DNA of 64,000 nucleotides from JAGPDB01 sp046331265 (GTDB lineage Bacteria; Actinomycetota; Acidimicrobiia; IMCC26256; JAGPDB01), in the NCBI GenBank assembly GCA_046331265.1, contig JAXLRE010000004.1:75137-139136 (forward strand), read 5' to 3'. Positions 61,870-64,000 of the stretch are shown piece after piece. Numbering within the stretch: position 1 is the stretch's first letter; the number at the start of each line of letters is the position of its first letter. The position numbers were made by a program, and so were the translations under genes. The notes below the pieces were generated by a model. The model made no database searches. It worked only from the letters and a program-made list of their open reading frames with translations, and was not told where the DNA came from.

Positions 61870-62445
61870 TTATGATTCTAAAGAAGCGTTTGAGTCTGTA
61901 TTTGCAGCCACTGAGGAGACCTCAGGCTCCGAAGGATTCTCCACGGATGGAGAAGGCGAAACTTCAGACGAAGATGCTTCTTCAGAATCTTTTGCATCTT
62001 TTGCGGCTTTAGCAGCTGCACGCTTTTCTTCTTCTTTTTTCTTCTTCTTTTCTGCAGCAGCTTTTTCTTTTAATCTTTTTTCTTCTTTTTTAGCTTTTTC
62101 TTCAGCTTTACGAGCTTTTTCCTCTTCACGTTCTTGAGCTTTACGTTCACGCTCTTCAACAGCTGCCTGTGCTGCTATTTCTTTTTCTTTCTTTTGACGT
62201 TTCATCGTCTTTTCGAACTTGCTTTGGAATTTCTCAACACGGCCTGCAGTGTCAACGAATTTCATCTTTCCAGTAAAGAAAGGGTGGCTTGCTGCAGAAA
62301 TGTCAACTGGAACATGAGGATATTCTTTGCCGTTTAAAGTTATTGTGTCTTTAGCATCAACTGATGAACGTGTGATGAATTGAAAGTCAGCAGAAGCGTC
62401 AGTAAAAACCACTTCACGGTATTGCGGGTGAATATCTTTTTTCAT
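61870..62445 (-). CDS. rpmE: Ribosomal protein L31, cysteine-free type, with long charged C-terminal extension
   Basis: 191 residues. The start at MKKDIHPQYREVVF follows ggaggaaaa. The first 75 residues are L31 of the type without the CxxC zinc site (SHPFFTGKMKFVDTAGRVEKF). From about 80 to 160 there is a Lys/Glu/Ala-rich single helix, and then an acidic Ser/Pro tail. Standard L31 is 70-90 residues. In many Actinobacteria the cysteine-free L31 is Zur-controlled; no Zur palindrome was found here, but an unrelated inverted repeat lies upstream. Confidence 0.9.
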   Translation of the reverse strand: MKKDIHPQYREVVFTDASADFQFITRSSVDAKDTITLNGKEYPHVPVDISAASHPFFTGKMKFVDTAGRVEKFQSKFEKTMKRQKKEKEIAAQAAVEERERKAQEREEEKARKAEEKAKKEEKRLKEKAAAEKKKKKEEEKRAAAKAAKDAKDSEEASSSEVSPSPSVENPSEPEVSSVAANTDSNASLES

Positions 62446-62471
62446 TTTTCCTCCAAAGTTGTTTGCTATGA

Positions 62472-62489
62472 CGAAAAATTGTATTTTCG
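62472..62489. promoter_or_regulatory. Inverted repeat upstream of rpmE
   Basis: cgaaaa and ttttcg arms separated by six bases, 27 bp upstream of the rpmE ATG, in the 130-bp divergent region with the aldo/keto reductase. Possible operator or leader hairpin; differs from the Zur box at znuA/znuC. Confidence 0.35.
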
Positions 62490-62575
62490 CCAACCAAACA
62501 GAAGAAATATTCTCTCACATGCCCTTGGTGCTATGCCAACTCACCATTCATTACTCACCGGAGATAGAGTAGTTT

Positions 62576-63400
62576 ATGGAAAAAATTCAATTAAACAATG
62601 GTATGGAAATTCCGCAGATTGGTTTAGGTCTTTGGCTTACGAAAGATGAAAAACAATGTCACAATGCTGTGGCTTGGGCTGTTGAATCTGGGTATCGACA
62701 TTTTGACTCAGCGCAAATATATGGAAATGAACAATTTTTAGGCGATGCTTTACAAATCGAATATAAGAATGGAAATGTTAACCGCGAAGATCTTTTTATT
62801 ACAACCAAACTTTGGAACGATAACCAGTTTTTTGATGATGTTATTCCTTCGTTTGAAGAGTCTCTTGAAAAACTACAAACTGATTACGTTGACTTATTTT
62901 TGGTCCACTTTCCGGTTACCGAAACTCGTGGCCCCGCATGGTTAAAGATGGAAGAAATCTATAAGAGCGGAAAAGCAAAATCGATTGGTGTTTCTAACTA
63001 TACGGTTAAGCATTTAGAAGAACTTTTAAATAAATGTGAAATTAAACCAGCAGTAAATCAGGTTGAAATACATGTATTTTTACAGCAAAAAGAACTCAGA
63101 GATTATTGTGCTGAAAACAACATTATTATCGAAGCATATTCTCCTTTAGCTCACGGAAATGGTCTTGATGATCCTGTTTTGATTGAGATTGGAAAACAAT
63201 ATGGAAAGTCTTCTGCACAGGTCATGATCCGTTGGTGTGCTCAAATGGGAATGGTTGTTCTTCCCAAATCTGTTACACAAAACCGCATTAACGAAAATAT
63301 TGATATTTATGATTTTGAATTAAGCATAGAAGATTTAGAAAAAATCGCTTCTCTTGAAAAAGATTTTCGAACTTGCTGGGATCCAACTAACGTGAACTAA
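62576..63400 (+). CDS. Aldo/keto reductase
   Basis: 274 residues of the AKR family. GYRHFDSAQIYGNEQFLG holds the catalytic Asp and Tyr; TTKLWND carries Lys; LFLVHFPV has the His. GVSNYTVKHLEELL and LPKSVTQNRINENI make the NADPH site. The order and length fit AKR5-type reductases of 2,5-diketo-D-gluconate or small carbonyls. Convergent with the unknown gene at its end (14 bp overlap). Confidence 0.93.
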   Translation: MEKIQLNNGMEIPQIGLGLWLTKDEKQCHNAVAWAVESGYRHFDSAQIYGNEQFLGDALQIEYKNGNVNREDLFITTKLWNDNQFFDDVIPSFEESLEKLQTDYVDLFLVHFPVTETRGPAWLKMEEIYKSGKAKSIGVSNYTVKHLEELLNKCEIKPAVNQVEIHVFLQQKELRDYCAENNIIIEAYSPLAHGNGLDDPVLIEIGKQYGKSSAQVMIRWCAQMGMVVLPKSVTQNRINENIDIYDFELSIEDLEKIASLEKDFRTCWDPTNVN

Positions 63401-63934
63401 ATTTCATTAGTGGACGCTGAGGAACACCAGCTCGTTGCCCGCCAGCGTCGTCTAGATCACGAGTGTGTCCAACGGCTTTTTGAAATGCCTTTGGTACATT
63501 TGGTCTACTAATTGGTTTTGCAGTTTCTTCAGGTGTTGCTTGTTGTGCACCAGCTAATACTCCTCGATAGCTTGCACCCCTCCATTTAGATCCAAGTGTT
63601 TCTTTAAGTTGATCTAATTCTTTTTGTGAAGGATCCGTAACATCAACAATAACTATGTCACCTTGTTGTGTTGGAACGGCACTAAGCCTTTCGAGAGGAA
63701 ATGACATAATTCGGGCTTTATCGTCATCTATAGCTGTTTTCAAGGCTCCAGCTAATGGACTCTGTTGTGAGGTGATGGAGCATCATTAAAAACTAAGACT
63801 CGATAGGTAGACCTATCCCCATCAGCTCTTATATGTCCAATAATTCTTGAGATTTCATTTGCTCTTAATCGATTTGTTTGAAAAGAAGCACGTGTGAGCG
63901 AATTTGCCGGTTTTACCGTCCCTGGATATGACAT
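63387..63934 (-). CDS. Unknown protein, apparently frameshifted
   Basis: Two frames read as one gene. The first runs from an ATG at 63934 (MSYPGTVKPANS) and stops at 63752-63754 after VFNDAPSPHNRVH; the second, in the next frame, begins SPLAGALKTAIDDDKARI and continues IVIVDVTDPSQKELDQL to a stop at 63387. A one-base change near 63752-63775 joins them into about 180 residues. No family is recognised with confidence; the centre vaguely recalls a receiver-like fold. The same kind of indel affects kup at the other end. Confidence 0.5.
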
Positions 63935-64000
63935 AGCGATAAATTTTATATTCAATAAAGTAATTTCAACAAACCAGATAGTGAAATTATTCTTAGGTAA

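Noticed and set aside
62472..62489. Zur box at rpmE
   Set aside because: The arms cgaaaa/ttttcg and spacing do not match the Zur-type palindrome at znuA/znuC.

Overview
The window looks like a chromosomal segment of a low-GC, gene-dense actinobacterium. The evidence is a BldC-type regulator, an anti-sigma factor of the RsiG family, an actinobacterial XRE regulator, an RNHCP protein, separate PurS/PurQ/PurL subunits, an LPVTG sortase substrate and visibly A+T-rich DNA with little intergenic space. Several convergent gene pairs overlap by 4 to 50 bp. CsrA, FliW and the RsiG-like protein suggest a flagellated or otherwise sigma-28/WhiG-using organism. A streamlined aquatic Acidimicrobiia-like lineage is my inference, not something the sequence proves.

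Layout. 0-1.2 kb: a kup potassium transporter with a one-base frameshift, running off the left edge. 1.2-8.7 kb: a GNAT acetyltransferase convergent with a minus-strand tetrapyrrole operon (acyl-CoA-ligase-like gene, sirC, hemC, cobA-hemD fusion, rsmC-like gene, then a MntA/HepT toxin-antitoxin pair, then hemB). 8.8-14.2 kb: secreted CAP protein, a SAM-hydrolase-family protein with a long Pro/Gln-rich tail, an unknown protein, proC, an XRE regulator and the RsiG-like anti-sigma factor. 14.3-20.9 kb: tRNA-Arg, argF, and the minus-strand operon argB-argD-argC-argJ. 21-26.9 kb: typA, an unknown protein, a putative lipoprotein, an M23 peptidase and a MaoC-type dehydratase. 27-32.3 kb: a metal and redox block with a Zur-like Fur protein, a thioredoxin-fold protein, DsbB, a histidine-bearing membrane protein, and znuA divergent from znuCB across a 37-bp perfect palindrome. 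32.3-33.1 kb: csrA and fliW.

33.2-41.4 kb is more accessory: tRNA-associated repeats, four tRNAs (Lys, Glu, Asp, Phe), an alkylpurine glycosylase, two orphan membrane proteins, a clavaminate-synthase-like oxygenase, a small membrane protein, an LPVTG surface protein, an EamA transporter and bldC. 41.6-52.1 kb: purM/purF, an amino-acid ABC transporter, a degenerate APS-kinase-like protein, purL, pyrE, a zinc metallopeptidase and purQ/purS. 52.2-56.2 kb: three neighbouring genes of unknown function that share a roughly 90-residue domain in four copies; this is my best candidate for an undescribed system. 56.2-64 kb: purC, purB, purD, a tandem DUF1801 protein, purA, ribosomal protein L31 with a long charged tail, an aldo/keto reductase and a second frameshifted gene at the right edge.

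Working together: the purine genes supply nearly the whole route from PRPP to IMP and adenylosuccinate (purF, D, S/Q/L, M, C, B, A). The arg genes, apart from argG, argH and the first step, give ornithine and citrulline. The hem genes make uroporphyrinogen III and lead to siroheme or heme. The zinc block joins sensor, operator and importer, and L31 lacks the cysteine zinc site. RsiG, CsrA and FliW together suggest control of flagellar gene expression by c-di-GMP and by mRNA binding. No rRNA, CRISPR array, transposase or prophage gene was seen.
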